Assembly: GCF_002909255.1 (NCBI RefSeq) | Contig: NZ_PIOB01000002.1 | Location: 496,001-560,000, forward strand | Direction: 5' to 3' | From: Arenibacter hampyeongensis | GTDB lineage: Bacteria; Bacteroidota; Bacteroidia; Flavobacteriales; Flavobacteriaceae | Length of the DNA: 64,000 nucleotides | Shown here: piece by piece, positions 18,325-26,386 of the stretch | How the letters are laid out: each line of letters begins with the position of its first letter | How positions within the stretch are numbered: the first letter of the stretch is position 1 | Made by a program: the position numbers and the translations under genes | The notes under the pieces: generated by a model | Seen by the model: only the letters and a program-made list of their open reading frames with translations | The model's database searches: none | Told to the model about the DNA's origin: nothing

Positions 18325-18888
18325 ATGACAACATTAAAAGTGTACAACATGGAATCTGCTCCTGAAGCCAGCAAACCATTATTGAAAAAATCCCAAAAAG
18401 CTTACGGTATGATACCTGGACTACACGGTGTATTGGCTGGAGCTCCAGAAGTGCTGGATGCTTATCAAAAACTCCATGAATTATTTGTAAACACATCTTT
18501 TAACGAAGAGGAATTAACCGTAGTGTGGCAATCCATAAACGTTGAACACGCATGCCACTATTGTGTACCTGCACATACAGGAATAGCAAGAATGATGAAG
18601 GTAGATAATAGTATAACCGAAGCATTACGTAACGAAACAGCACTTGAAAACACAAAATTAGAGGCTTTACGCACCATGACATTAACAATAGTTCGCAATC
18701 GAGGAAACGTAACTCAAGAAAACTTGGAAACATTCTATGCAGCAGGGTACGAACAAAGACACGTTTTGGAAATTATATTGGGTTTATCACAAAAAGTGAT
18801 CAGTAACTATACGAACCATATTGCAAATACAACAATAGATCCCGCTTTCAAGAGTTTTGAATGGAAAAAAGAGACTGTTGGGATATAA
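18325..18888 (+). CDS. Carboxymuconolactone decarboxylase family (AhpD-like) protein
   Basis: This 187-residue AhpD/CMD-fold protein carries the redox motif HACHYCVPAHTG near residues 71-82, with the CxxC pair and conserved His. Such proteins are peroxidase-like or disulfide reductants induced under electrophile stress. A GTG at 18301 is in frame, but ATG 18325 gives the normal N-terminus (MTTLKVYNMESAPEASK). A TetR operator lies directly upstream and a hairpin follows. Confidence 0.9.
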   Translation: MTTLKVYNMESAPEASKPLLKKSQKAYGMIPGLHGVLAGAPEVLDAYQKLHELFVNTSFNEEELTVVWQSINVEHACHYCVPAHTGIARMMKVDNSITEALRNETALENTKLEALRTMTLTIVRNRGNVTQENLETFYAAGYEQRHVLEIILGLSQKVISNYTNHIANTTIDPAFKSFEWKKETVGI

Positions 18889-18909
18889 GACCATGTATTC
18901 ATAGCTCCA

Positions 18910-18934
18910 AGCCTTCCGTTTAATCGGAAGGTTT
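18910..18934 (+). terminator. Possible terminator after the AhpD-like gene
   Basis: CCTTCCG and CGGAAGG pair around TTTAAT. The T-stretch that follows is short and broken (TTTATATAT), so termination may be partial. Confidence 0.5.
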
Positions 18935-18992
18935 ATATATTACGAAAGAATAGATTTAATAATTTCAATTAGTTTATGAAATTTAAACATAC

Positions 18993-19298
18993 ATGATTAA
19001 ATTAACAGCAACATATTCGAATACCAAGGATTTAAAATTCGCTAAAAAATATTATACCACTAAACATGGTCAGTTACTTTCATTGCTTTTGGCCGATGCG
19101 GTAAAGGCCTCCGATATGAATTTAGGACTTAGCGGAGCCAGTCCTGAGCAGCGTGCAACATATGTAGTCTTTGCCAACCTTACTTTAGAATCCTTGGCGT
19201 TATTTCAACAGTCCTTTGGAGCATATGCCGAAAAGATCCTGGCCGATCTACCCAATTTCACAAAGGTAAGGCCAGTAGTTCAAATTAGTGAGGTTTAA
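18993..19298 (+). CDS. EthD family protein
   Basis: This 101-residue ferredoxin-like alpha/beta barrel protein matches EthD: MIKLTATYSN, then KFAKKYYTTKHGQLL with the conserved histidine, and a C-terminal KVRPVVQISEV. EthD proteins accompany oxidative degradation genes and are sometimes reductases or isomerases. It sits between the AhpD-like and FrnE-like genes, consistent with a detoxification set. The substrate is unknown. Confidence 0.85.
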   Translation: MIKLTATYSNTKDLKFAKKYYTTKHGQLLSLLLADAVKASDMNLGLSGASPEQRATYVVFANLTLESLALFQQSFGAYAEKILADLPNFTKVRPVVQISEV

Positions 19299-19385
19299 TA
19301 AATCTGAACTATTATTGCAATGGAAAAGGAGTTTAAATTTGGATTTTCCCAATATAATATAGATTACACATTAAAGAATAGAATT

Positions 19386-20033
19386 ATGGTCGATAAAATT
19401 AAACTGGATATTGTATCCGATATAGTCTGCCCATGGTGTACCATAGGTTATAAACGTCTGGAAAAAGCAATTGCCGAATTAGGAATAGAAGATAGAATAG
19501 AGTTGGAATGGCAGCCTTTTGAACTAAATCCAAATATGCCAAAAGAGGGTCAGAACGTACAGGAACATCTTACAGAAAAATATGGTTCTGGTTTGGAAGA
19601 CCAAAAGCGTTCACAGGAATATATGGCCGAGGCAGGGGCAGAACTGGGATTTACCTTCGATTACTTTGATAAAATGAAGATAGTAAACACCAGGGATGCG
19701 CATATTTTATTAGAATACGCAAAGGAAAACAACAAACAGACCGAACTAAAAATGCGTCTTGTAGCCGCTTTTTTTAGCGAACGAAAAGATGTTTCCAACA
19801 GGGACGTACTTCTTCAAGAACTAGAAGTAGTGGGGCTTAATGCGGACGAGGCCATAGTTAGACTGGATAGTGACGATGCCCGTAATCAGGTGCAGTCAAA
19901 AGAAACCTACTGGCAAGGTCTTGGGGTTTCCTCGGTACCTACAATGGTATTCAATAAGAAAAGTGCACTTACCGGAGCTCAACCCGTTGATGTCTACAAA
20001 CAAGTGTTAACAGAGTTGCTTGAAGAAAGGTAA
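19386..20033 (+). CDS. DsbA family oxidoreductase (FrnE-like)
   Basis: This 215-residue cytoplasmic thioredoxin-fold protein of the FrnE/2-hydroxychromene-2-carboxylate isomerase group has SDIVCPWCTIGYKRLEKAI with the CPWC redox motif, and the cis-proline loop GVSSVPTMVF. No signal peptide is present. An in-frame ATG at 19320 would add 22 residues without family similarity, so 19386 is preferred. It probably takes part in thiol or electrophile stress together with the AhpD-like and EthD proteins. Confidence 0.88.
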   Translation: MVDKIKLDIVSDIVCPWCTIGYKRLEKAIAELGIEDRIELEWQPFELNPNMPKEGQNVQEHLTEKYGSGLEDQKRSQEYMAEAGAELGFTFDYFDKMKIVNTRDAHILLEYAKENNKQTELKMRLVAAFFSERKDVSNRDVLLQELEVVGLNADEAIVRLDSDDARNQVQSKETYWQGLGVSSVPTMVFNKKSALTGAQPVDVYKQVLTELLEER

Positions 20034-20072
20034 ATACCAATGGCAATTGGGTAATAACCATAAAAAAACTAT

Positions 20073-21314
20073 ATGAAAAGAGTAGTGATTACAGGACTGG
20101 GAGCCTTGACTCCAATTGGAAATTCGGTTGATGAATTTTGGGAAAGTGCCATAAAAGGCAAAAATGGATTCTCAAAAATCACTAAGTTCGATTCTTCTTT
20201 GTTTAAAACGACCTTCGCCGGTGAATTAAAGAATTTCGCCCCCGAGAAATATCTTGATCGTAACGAAATAAAAAGGAGTGATCCCTTTACCCAGTATGCA
20301 CTCTGTTCCGTAACAGAAGCTTTCGGTGATAGTGGTTTAAACTTGGATACAATTTCCCCTTTTGATATTGGAGTAATTTGGGGAACTGGTCAGGGCGGTA
20401 TGAAAACCTTTGAGGATGAAGTGAAGAATTATACCCAGGGTGGTATGAATCCTCGCTTCAATCCCTTTTTTATACCCAAACTTCTTGCTAATATGGCCTC
20501 GGGAATGATTGCCATGAAATTTGGATTAATGGGAATTAATTATACAGCGGTTTCGGCCTGTGCATCTTCAAGTTCTGCCATTATGGATGCATTTAACTAT
20601 ATTCGATTAAACAAGGCCAAAGTTATGGTTACAGGGGGTTCGGAAGCTCCTATAACCGAGGCCTCTATTGGTGGCTTCAGCGCTATGAAGGCTTTGTCTA
20701 CCAGAAATGATGATCCTCAAGGGGCGTCAAGACCATTTGATGAAGATCGGGACGGATTTGTTATGGGCGAAGGAGCCGGCGCCTTGATTCTAGAAGAATT
20801 TGAACATGCCAAAAAACGCGGTGCAAAAATTTACGCCGAAATAGTAGGAGCCGCTATGACCGATGATGCCTACCACATTTCAGCCACACATCCGGAAGGT
20901 ATCGGTGCTATAAAAGCTATGCAATTGGCTATGCAGGAAGCAAAACTTAATTCGGGAGAGATCAATTATTTAAACACCCACACTACCTCTACCCCTGTTG
21001 GTGACTTAAGTGAAATAAAGGCTGTGGCAAAAACCTTCAACAACGAGTTTAACAACCTGAAAATAAGTGCTACAAAATCCATGACCGGGCATTTATTGGG
21101 TGCGGCAGGTGCAATAGAAGCAATTTTATCCATAAAGGCGATTCAATACAATATAATACCACCAACTATTAACACCACAAAGATCGATTCCAGTATTCCC
21201 GCATCCATGCCTATAGTACTTCAGGAGGCCATTGAACATCCTGTAAATGTGGCCATGAGCAACACCTTTGGATTTGGCGGGCACAATGCCACTACTATTT
21301 TTAAAAAAAATTAG
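20073..21314 (+). CDS. fabF: Beta-ketoacyl-ACP synthase II (FabF-like)
   Basis: The 413-residue elongating ketosynthase begins MKRVVITGLGALTPIGNS. Active residues are Cys in VSACASSSS, His in NTHTTSTPVGD (Thr replaces the usual Gly) and His in KSMTGHLLGAAGA. It stands alone, without ACP, FabG or FabZ neighbours, 39 bp after the FrnE-like gene and far from the pigment cluster. It may be a second FabF for a special acyl chain or for stress adaptation of membrane lipids. Confidence 0.9.
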   Translation: MKRVVITGLGALTPIGNSVDEFWESAIKGKNGFSKITKFDSSLFKTTFAGELKNFAPEKYLDRNEIKRSDPFTQYALCSVTEAFGDSGLNLDTISPFDIGVIWGTGQGGMKTFEDEVKNYTQGGMNPRFNPFFIPKLLANMASGMIAMKFGLMGINYTAVSACASSSSAIMDAFNYIRLNKAKVMVTGGSEAPITEASIGGFSAMKALSTRNDDPQGASRPFDEDRDGFVMGEGAGALILEEFEHAKKRGAKIYAEIVGAAMTDDAYHISATHPEGIGAIKAMQLAMQEAKLNSGEINYLNTHTTSTPVGDLSEIKAVAKTFNNEFNNLKISATKSMTGHLLGAAGAIEAILSIKAIQYNIIPPTINTTKIDSSIPASMPIVLQEAIEHPVNVAMSNTFGFGGHNATTIFKKN

Positions 21315-21776
21315 AACCTGCTTTTGTGCAATCATAGCAACCGATTTAAAGACATTTTGAGAAATTGGAATTGAGTAATAATAGGTGATTTTGTAAAAAG
21401 GCTGCCATGCAAGGAAAAAAACTATGCAGCCAGATGGCACATAATTTATTGCAGGACATGCCCTCATCACCACTATGATGGTGGCACTCTATGTACATTT
21501 CCATCCCAATATATTTGCAGGAGTTTTGCTTTTTAAGGTAAACCTCCTTACTTAACGCTATTCTAACTAATATTGACTTTTATTAATCTATCCTCATTTA
21601 AAAAACACAGATAAATAAAGACCTCGAATAACAGAAGGGCTCAAAATCCCCGATACTAGTTTGAAGCTTTTTCATTAACTTGTAACCTCAGCCTACTATT
21701 TAGATAAAACTAAGTGTTAACAGGAACCATCTCCGAGACAGTGGCCTTCTGGATAAACTTATCTTAAACAATCGAT
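21315..21776. other. 462-bp intergenic stretch
   Basis: It lies between fabF and the DUF1059-like gene. Apart from the possible broken small gene at 21407-21555, I see no convincing ORF, terminator or promoter. The minus-strand frame across 21126-21473 overlaps fabF and is not a gene. Confidence 0.4.
21407..21555 (+). pseudogene. Possible frameshifted small-protein remnant
   Basis: From ATG 21407 the frame reads MQGKKLCSQMAHNLLQDMP and soon stops. Shifting by one base continues with LITTMMVALYVHFHPNIF and a short hydrophobic end, with a stop at 21553-21555. Joined, they give a coherent peptide of about 50 residues with one hydrophobic segment. I do not recognise a family. The frameshift reading is inference from composition only. 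Confidence 0.25.
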
Positions 21777-22016
21777 ATGAAAACAATGACATGTAAACAA
21801 TTGGGAGGTGCCTGTAACATGCAATTTCACGCCAATACGTTTGAAGAAATGGCAGAACAAAGCAAAAAGCATGGCATGCAAATGTTTCAGGCCGGCGACA
21901 AAGAGCACATGGCGGCCATGAATAAAATGCAGGAACTCATGAAATCAAAAGATGCCATGACCAAATGGTTCGAAAACAAAAAAAAGGAATTTGAAACGCT
22001 CCCGGACAAATTATAA
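21777..22016 (+). CDS. DUF1059-like small protein
   Basis: This 79-residue soluble protein begins MKTMTCKQLGGACNMQFHA and continues with an amphipathic His/Met-rich helix (HGMQMFQAGDKEHMAAMNKM). The N-terminal CxQLGG.C pattern and length fit DUF1059-type proteins. Function is unknown; the Cys, His and Met residues could bind a metal, which is speculation. Confidence 0.75.
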   Translation: MKTMTCKQLGGACNMQFHANTFEEMAEQSKKHGMQMFQAGDKEHMAAMNKMQELMKSKDAMTKWFENKKKEFETLPDKL

Positions 22017-22053
22017 ATCTTAAACGATTGAATATAACCTATGTGAGTTGGAA

Positions 22054-22170
22054 TTATTTGTCCAGATTCACCCGCTTGTTCAAAGCGCTTGTATTTTCAG
22101 TTGGTTTGGGAAAGACTACCATATAATTCAGACAGATGCAAATGGGGACTAGAAGTGCAATTAATATCAA
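22054..22170 (-). CDS. 38-residue one-helix peptide, cassette copy 2
   Basis: From TTG 22170 the frame gives a hydrophobic helix (ILIALLVPICICLNYMVVF), then PKPTENTS and a basic tail. It aligns without gaps through the helix with the copy 1 peptide at 16903-17022, and its TTG falls exactly where copy 1 has its first ATG. It lies 21 bp downstream of the copy 2 secreted protein on the same strand. Confidence 0.5.
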   Translation of the reverse strand: MILIALLVPICICLNYMVVFPKPTENTSALNKRVNLDK

Positions 22171-22191
22171 AGTGTTTTGTTTTATTAAGTA

Positions 22192-22431
22192 TTAAGTCAA
22201 TTTAGCTTTATTCAATTTGGTAGTGAAAGACAATTCTTTGATTACCTTAGAATTTTTGAACATGTACAAACGGGCAACAGCGTTGTTACCTTTAAAAGCA
22301 ACTTCTTGTTTTGCCGTAGCAGTTACAATACTCATGGTAACAGTTTCAACCTTAACTTCGGCAGCATCGTTTTGAGCTTGTGCAGCTACTCCGATAAAAA
22401 GAACAAAGATTAAAGTTAAAATGGTTTTCAT
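22192..22431 (-). CDS. Small secreted protein, cassette copy 2 (79 aa)
   Basis: Signal peptide MKTILTLIFVLFIGVAAQAQ, then a mature chain of about 59 residues. It differs from copy 3 at only two residues (Ile for Thr in NSKVIKEL, and the last residue Thr for Ala). The DNA is also nearly identical to copy 3, including synonymous positions, so duplication or gene conversion was recent. A GTTATATATATAAC palindrome and a GCAAGT stem lie immediately upstream. No family is recognised. Confidence 0.78.
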   Translation of the reverse strand: MKTILTLIFVLFIGVAAQAQNDAAEVKVETVTMSIVTATAKQEVAFKGNNAVARLYMFKNSKVIKELSFTTKLNKAKLT

Positions 22432-22432
22432 G

Positions 22433-22467
22433 ACTTGCGTTTTGTTATATATATAACTGAGGCAAGT
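22433..22467 (-). promoter_or_regulatory. Leader stem-loop, cassette copy 2
   Basis: In transcript sense ACTTGC and GCAAGT pair around GTTATATATATAAC (22444-22457). The stem ends one base before the ATG. Confidence 0.5.
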
Positions 22468-22756
22468 GTATTTTTACAGGTTCTGATTCGACGAAAAACA
22501 CTGATTCTCGTTAAGCGGAGAAAATCCTGATAAAGTGCAAAAAAATCCCGATGAACGTAACGGGCGTCAAAACCACTTTAGCGTCAAAAAATTGCATTTC
22601 ATCGATCTTTGCGAGTGTTTACTTACCACTTCAGCTCCTCCAATTAATAATCTTCTACACTTAAAATAAAAAAATGATAAAATACTTCAGTCCTGCTTAG
22701 AAGATAATTCCCGATATTTATATCTATTAATCGTCATTTAAAAATGAAATACCCCA
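22468..22756. other. Rest of the intergenic region upstream of cassette copy 2
   Basis: Together with the stem-loop this is 325 bp without a gene. It contains the conserved leader to 22606, followed by about 60 bp of fading similarity to the region upstream of copy 3. No ORF is supported. Confidence 0.4.
22530..22559 (-). promoter_or_regulatory. LytTR-like direct repeat, cassette copy 2
   Basis: The minus-strand site TACGTTCAT (22559-22551) matches the LytTR half-site consensus [TA][AC][CA]GTTN[AG][TG] in all nine positions. A weaker site GCACTTTAT (22538-22530) follows at the canonical 12-bp spacing. Confidence 0.5.
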
Positions 22757-23404
22757 TTGGACCGCTATAAGGAAACATTCGAGACTTGGAACAAAATAGC
22801 ATCCTTATACCAAGACAAGTTTATGGACCTGGACTTGTACGATAAAAGTTATGATCTTATTTGTAAATCGATATCAACAAAAAATGCCCGAATTTTGGAC
22901 ATAGGTTGTGGTCCAGGAAACATTACGAGATATCTTTTATCCAAAAGGCCCGACTTTAACATACTGGGGATAGACGTTGCGCCAAATATGATAAAACTAG
23001 CCGAAAAGAACAATCCAACTGCCACATTCAAGATTTTGGACTGCAGACAGATCCGCGAACTAAACACCCTATACGATGGAATAGTCTGTGGTTTTTGCCT
23101 GCCCTTTCTTTCACCGGCAGATTGTACTCAATTAATTGCCGATTCCCAAAGATTGTTATCGAACAATGGATTACTCTATTTAAGTTTTGTAGAGGGTGAC
23201 CCCAATAAATCGGACTTTAAAGTGGGTAGCAATGGAGACAGGGTCTATTTCCATTTCCACAAATTGGACACATTAAAAAAAAATCTTACTCTATATTCAT
23301 TTGAAGAACCTGAGGTTTACTACATAAATTACGAGGGAACGGCCTCCCCAATAGAGAAACATACGGTCCTCATAAGTAGAAAAAATCCACACCAAAGGGA
23401 CTAA
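22757..23404 (+). CDS. Class I SAM-dependent methyltransferase
   Basis: This 215-residue Rossmann-fold methyltransferase has motif I ILDIGCGPGNITRYLL near residues 46-61 and the acidic GIDVAPNMIKLA. The substrate is unknown. The start is a TTG, because an in-frame stop lies only four codons upstream and the sequence from TTG (MDRYKETFETWNKIASLY) looks like a complete N-terminus. It lies 75 bp before arsR and is not ArsM, since it is too short and lacks that family's cysteine set. Confidence 0.85.
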   Translation: MDRYKETFETWNKIASLYQDKFMDLDLYDKSYDLICKSISTKNARILDIGCGPGNITRYLLSKRPDFNILGIDVAPNMIKLAEKNNPTATFKILDCRQIRELNTLYDGIVCGFCLPFLSPADCTQLIADSQRLLSNNGLLYLSFVEGDPNKSDFKVGSNGDRVYFHFHKLDTLKKNLTLYSFEEPEVYYINYEGTASPIEKHTVLISRKNPHQRD

Positions 23405-23446
23405 TTAAAAGAAAAAAGTAAAAATCATTGGTTAGAATAAATATTC

Positions 23447-23462
23447 ATCGTAATATTGCGAT
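23447..23462. promoter_or_regulatory. Probable ArsR operator
   Basis: ATCGTAATATTGCGAT is a near-perfect inverted repeat (14 of 16 positions symmetric), 17 bp before the arsR ATG. ArsR/SmtB regulators bind such AT-rich palindromes. A partial copy (ATCGCAATAA) lies in the gap after arsR near 23838. Confidence 0.6.
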
Positions 23463-23479
23463 ATACAAATTAAAGAATT

Positions 23480-23812
23480 ATGGGGTTAGCTAAAACAGAA
23501 ATATTTTCAGATCAACAAAACCAAATTGCCATTTTTGCCAAAGCTTTTGGGCATCCGGCCCGAGTGGCTATTCTACAGCATCTTTTTAAAATAGATACCT
23601 GTGTATGTGGTGATCTTGTGAATGAAATTGGATTGGCCCAACCTACCATTTCACAACATTTAAAAGAATTGAAACTCTTGGGACTCATCAAGGGTAGTGT
23701 TGAGGGAACCAGCGTCTGCTATTGTATAAACACTGAAAAATGGCTGGAAATGAAAGAGATTATAAAACAATTTCTAAATCTGGACATAACCAAACTCGGA
23801 GATTGCTGCTAA
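23480..23812 (+). CDS. arsR: ArsR/SmtB family metalloregulator
   Basis: This 110-residue winged-helix repressor has FGHPARVAILQHL, the metal-binding motif CVCGDLV, recognition helix AQPTISQHLKELKLLGLI, and a C-terminal Cys pair. It should release DNA on binding As(III) or Sb(III). A palindromic operator lies directly upstream. It heads the operon arsR, DUF6428, LMW phosphatase-type arsC and acr3. Confidence 0.92.
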   Translation: MGLAKTEIFSDQQNQIAIFAKAFGHPARVAILQHLFKIDTCVCGDLVNEIGLAQPTISQHLKELKLLGLIKGSVEGTSVCYCINTEKWLEMKEIIKQFLNLDITKLGDCC

Positions 23813-23859
23813 AAAATTTGAATTCATTAATCGCATAATCGCAATAAACATATAACAAA

Positions 23860-24333
23860 ATGAAACTATCACAAGTAAAAACAATTTTAGGAACTTTGGA
23901 TACCATTGCATTCCAATTGCCAAATGGTAAACTAGTGCCCAATCATTTTCACGTTACTGAAGTAGGTAAAATCACCAAGAACTTTATAGACTGTGGCGGA
24001 ACGGTTCGTAAAGAGGAAGTTGTAAATTTTCAGTTATGGGATTCCATTGACTATGACCACCGACTACATCCAGAGAAATTGGTCCATATCATAGAACTAT
24101 CGGAAAAGGTATTGGAAATTGGAGATTTGGAAATTGAAGTAGAATACCAAGGAGAAACCATTCAAAAATTTGGATTGGACTTTGACGGCACCAACTTTCT
24201 TTTGGCCACCAGGCATACAGATTGTTTGGCCAAGGACAACTGTGGGATTCCGACAGAAAAACCAAGAATAAAATTATCCCAATTACAAGAGACTTCGGCA
24301 GATAGTTGCACTCCCAACTCCGGATGCTGTTAA
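23860..24333 (+). CDS. DUF6428 family protein in the arsenic operon
   Basis: This 157-residue protein (MKLSQVKTILGTLDTIAFQLP, with the motif NHFHVTEVGKITKNFIDCGG) matches DUF6428, which in Bacteroidota occurs in arsenic operons. Several cysteines cluster at the C-terminus (DCLAKDNCGIP, then DSCTPNSGCC) and could bind arsenite. The function is not established. It is 47 bp from arsR and 30 bp from the phosphatase gene. Confidence 0.85.
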   Translation: MKLSQVKTILGTLDTIAFQLPNGKLVPNHFHVTEVGKITKNFIDCGGTVRKEEVVNFQLWDSIDYDHRLHPEKLVHIIELSEKVLEIGDLEIEVEYQGETIQKFGLDFDGTNFLLATRHTDCLAKDNCGIPTEKPRIKLSQLQETSADSCTPNSGCC

Positions 24334-24363
24334 ACCATATAACCGCACTATAAATCTTATACA

Positions 24364-24996
24364 ATGACACCCGTAAAAACTAAGATCTTTGACCAAATAG
24401 ATCAGGCTATCGCTAAACTAAGTATTGATAATATAAGCGAGGAACGTAAAGAAATTTTGCAGCCCCTTGCCGAATATATACAGGCCAAAACAGATACCCA
24501 AGAACTCATAAGAATTAATTTTATTTGCACCCATAACTCCAGAAGGAGTCACTTATCCCAAGTTTGGGGGCAAACAATGGCGTTCTATTTTAACGTAAAG
24601 AATGTACAGTGCTACTCGGGCGGAACAGAATCCACTGCCTTATTTCCAATGGTGGCAGAAACCCTAAAAAATACTGGATTCCAAATAGAAACAATTTCGG
24701 AAGGGAAAAATCCTATTTACAGCATAAAATATGCCGAGAATGAACCCGCCGTAATCGGTTTTTCAAAGAAGTTGGATGCTGACTTTAACCCTAAATCGGA
24801 ATTTGCAGCGGTTATGACCTGTTCACAGGCCGATGGGGGTTGTCCGTTCATAGCTGGTGCCGAAAAGCGTATCCCAATAACTTTTGAGGATCCTAAGGTG
24901 TATGACAATACCCCGCAGCAGACTGAAAAATATCGGGAAAGAAGCCTTCAAATTGCAACAGAATTACGATACGTATTTGCCCAAATAAAATCATAA
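24364..24996 (+). CDS. arsC: Low-molecular-weight phosphatase-type arsenate reductase
   Basis: This 210-residue protein has a helical N-terminal extension and an LMW-phosphatase fold. The catalytic loop FICTHNSRRSHLSQ has the C(x5)R signature and FEDPKVYD is the general acid loop. In this operon it most likely reduces arsenate to arsenite using thiols. Such proteins are often called protein-tyrosine-phosphatase, and a phosphatase role is not excluded. It lies 3 bp before acr3. Confidence 0.85.
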   Translation: MTPVKTKIFDQIDQAIAKLSIDNISEERKEILQPLAEYIQAKTDTQELIRINFICTHNSRRSHLSQVWGQTMAFYFNVKNVQCYSGGTESTALFPMVAETLKNTGFQIETISEGKNPIYSIKYAENEPAVIGFSKKLDADFNPKSEFAAVMTCSQADGGCPFIAGAEKRIPITFEDPKVYDNTPQQTEKYRERSLQIATELRYVFAQIKS

Positions 24997-24999
24997 TTT

Positions 25000-26052
25000 A
25001 TGGCCCAAATCAAAAAATTAAGCTTCCTGGACAGTTATCTTACCTTATGGATTTTTTTGGCAATGGCTTTGGGCGTTGGTATAGGCTATTTTGTACCTGC
25101 CTTTCCCAAAATCATCGATGGTTTTAGTAGTGGAGCAACCAACATACCCATTGCCATTGGACTCATCCTAATGATGTATCCCCCTTTGGCAAAGGTAGAC
25201 TACTCACTTTTGCCCAAGGTTTTTAAAAACACCAAGATTTTATCCATTTCCCTAATACTGAATTGGATTGTTGGACCAATTTTAATGTTTGCCCTGGCCA
25301 TTACTTTTCTAAGGGACTATCCGGAATATATGGTTGGATTAATCCTAATTGGTTTGGCACGATGCATTGCCATGGTACTTGTTTGGAACGACCTAGCGGA
25401 AGGAAACAGCGAGTACGGTGCCGGTCTGGTAGCCCTGAACAGCATTTTTCAGGTATTTGCCTACAGTTTTTATGCCTGGATCTTTATAACTATACTTCCA
25501 CCTTATTTCGGATTTGACGGTGCCATCGTAGATATTTCTATTGCCACCATTGCGGAAAGTGTAGCCATTTATTTGGGAATACCGTTTGCATTGGGATTTT
25601 TAAGTAGATTGATTTTGGTGCAGCTAAAAGGGGAAGAATGGTACTCCAACACATTTATCCCGTACATATCGCCCATAACTTTGATTGCGCTTTTGTTTAC
25701 GATAGTAGTCATGTTTTCCTTAAAAGGCGAATTGATAGTGGAGATACCAATGGACGTATTAATTATAGCAGTTCCCTTGTTGATCTATTTTACACTGATG
25801 TTTATCATAGGTTTTTTCCTTACCAGAGCCATGGGAGCGGAATACGACAAAACGGCTTCCGTTGCATTTACGGCTGCAGGAAACAATTTTGAATTGGCCA
25901 TAGCGGTAGCCATTGCTGTTTTTGGTTTGGATTCTGGTCAGGCATTTGCCGGAGTCATTGGGCCCTTAGTGGAAGTACCTGCCTTAATTCTATTGGTACG
26001 CGTAGCCTTTGGGTTACGTAAAAAATATTATCCAATGGCCAAAGTTCAATAG
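25000..26052 (+). CDS. acr3: ACR3 family arsenite efflux transporter
   Basis: This 350-residue integral membrane protein has about ten helices. ACR3 features are the [11 protein letters not shown] segment, the helix with [16 protein letters not shown] (conserved Cys) and [20 protein letters not shown]. It exports arsenite from the cytoplasm and completes the arsenic operon. Cassette copy 3 begins 58 bp downstream on the opposite strand, and no terminator separates the two. Confidence 0.94.
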   Translation: MAQIKKLSFLDSYLTLWIFLAMALGVGIGYFVPAFPKIIDGFSSGATNIPIAIGLILMMYPPLAKVDYSLLPKVFKNTKILSISLILNWIVGPILMFALAITFLRDYPEYMVGLILIGLARCIAMVLVWNDLAEGNSEYGAGLVALNSIFQVFAYSFYAWIFITILPPYFGFDGAIVDISIATIAESVAIYLGIPFALGFLSRLILVQLKGEEWYSNTFIPYISPITLIALLFTIVVMFSLKGELIVEIPMDVLIIAVPLLIYFTLMFIIGFFLTRAMGAEYDKTASVAFTAAGNNFELAIAVAIAVFGLDSGQAFAGVIGPLVEVPALILLVRVAFGLRKKYYPMAKVQ

Positions 26053-26110
26053 AGGCACCAAAGGTTTGGGAAATTCTGTATTTAATTGCTAATGATGCTT
26101 AGGCTGAAGA

Positions 26111-26350
26111 TTAAGCCAATTTCGCTTTATTCAATTTGGTAGTGAAAGACAATTCTTTGGTTACCTTAGAATTTTTGAACATGTACAAACGGGCAACAGC
26201 GTTGTTACCTTTAAAAGCAACTTCTTGTTTTGCCGTAGCAGTTACAATACTCATGGTAACAGTTTCAACCTTAACTTCGGCAGCATCGTTTTGAGCTTGT
26301 GCAGCTACTCCGATAAAAAGAACAAAGATTAAAGTTAAAATGGTTTTCAT
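26111..26350 (-). CDS. Small secreted protein, cassette copy 3 (79 aa)
   Basis: Signal peptide and mature chain are as in copy 2, with two substitutions. Unlike copies 1 and 2, no intact one-helix peptide follows; the 58 bp between its stop and acr3 hold only a short match (TTTCCCAAACC) to the copy 2 peptide gene, possibly a remnant. The neighbouring arsenic operon converges on it. Confidence 0.78.
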   Translation of the reverse strand: MKTILTLIFVLFIGVAAQAQNDAAEVKVETVTMSIVTATAKQEVAFKGNNAVARLYMFKNSKVTKELSFTTKLNKAKLA

Positions 26351-26351
26351 G

Positions 26352-26386
26352 ACTTGCGTTTTGTTATATATATAACTGGGACAAGT
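26352..26386 (-). promoter_or_regulatory. Leader stem-loop, cassette copy 3
   Basis: The outer arm is ACTTGT here, which still pairs with GCAAGT through a G-U pair in the transcript, so the structure is kept despite the change. The inner GTTATATATATAAC is unchanged. Confidence 0.5.

Larger units (their letters stand above)
22192..22606 (-). repeat. 415-bp direct repeat, copy 2 (arsenic operon left side)
   Basis: It covers the 79-residue gene and its leader and pairs with 26111-26525, which has the same length and orientation. The coding part is almost identical; the upstream 150 bp is clearly homologous but more diverged. Copy 1 (17075-17471) is a more distant member. Confidence 0.8.

Noticed and set aside
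21126-21473. Minus-strand open frame of 115 codons
   Set aside because: About half of it is antisense to the well supported fabF gene and its composition is not protein-like.
22757-23404. Arsenite methyltransferase ArsM
   Set aside because: The protein is too short and lacks the conserved arsenite-binding cysteines; it lies before arsR with the ArsR operator in between.
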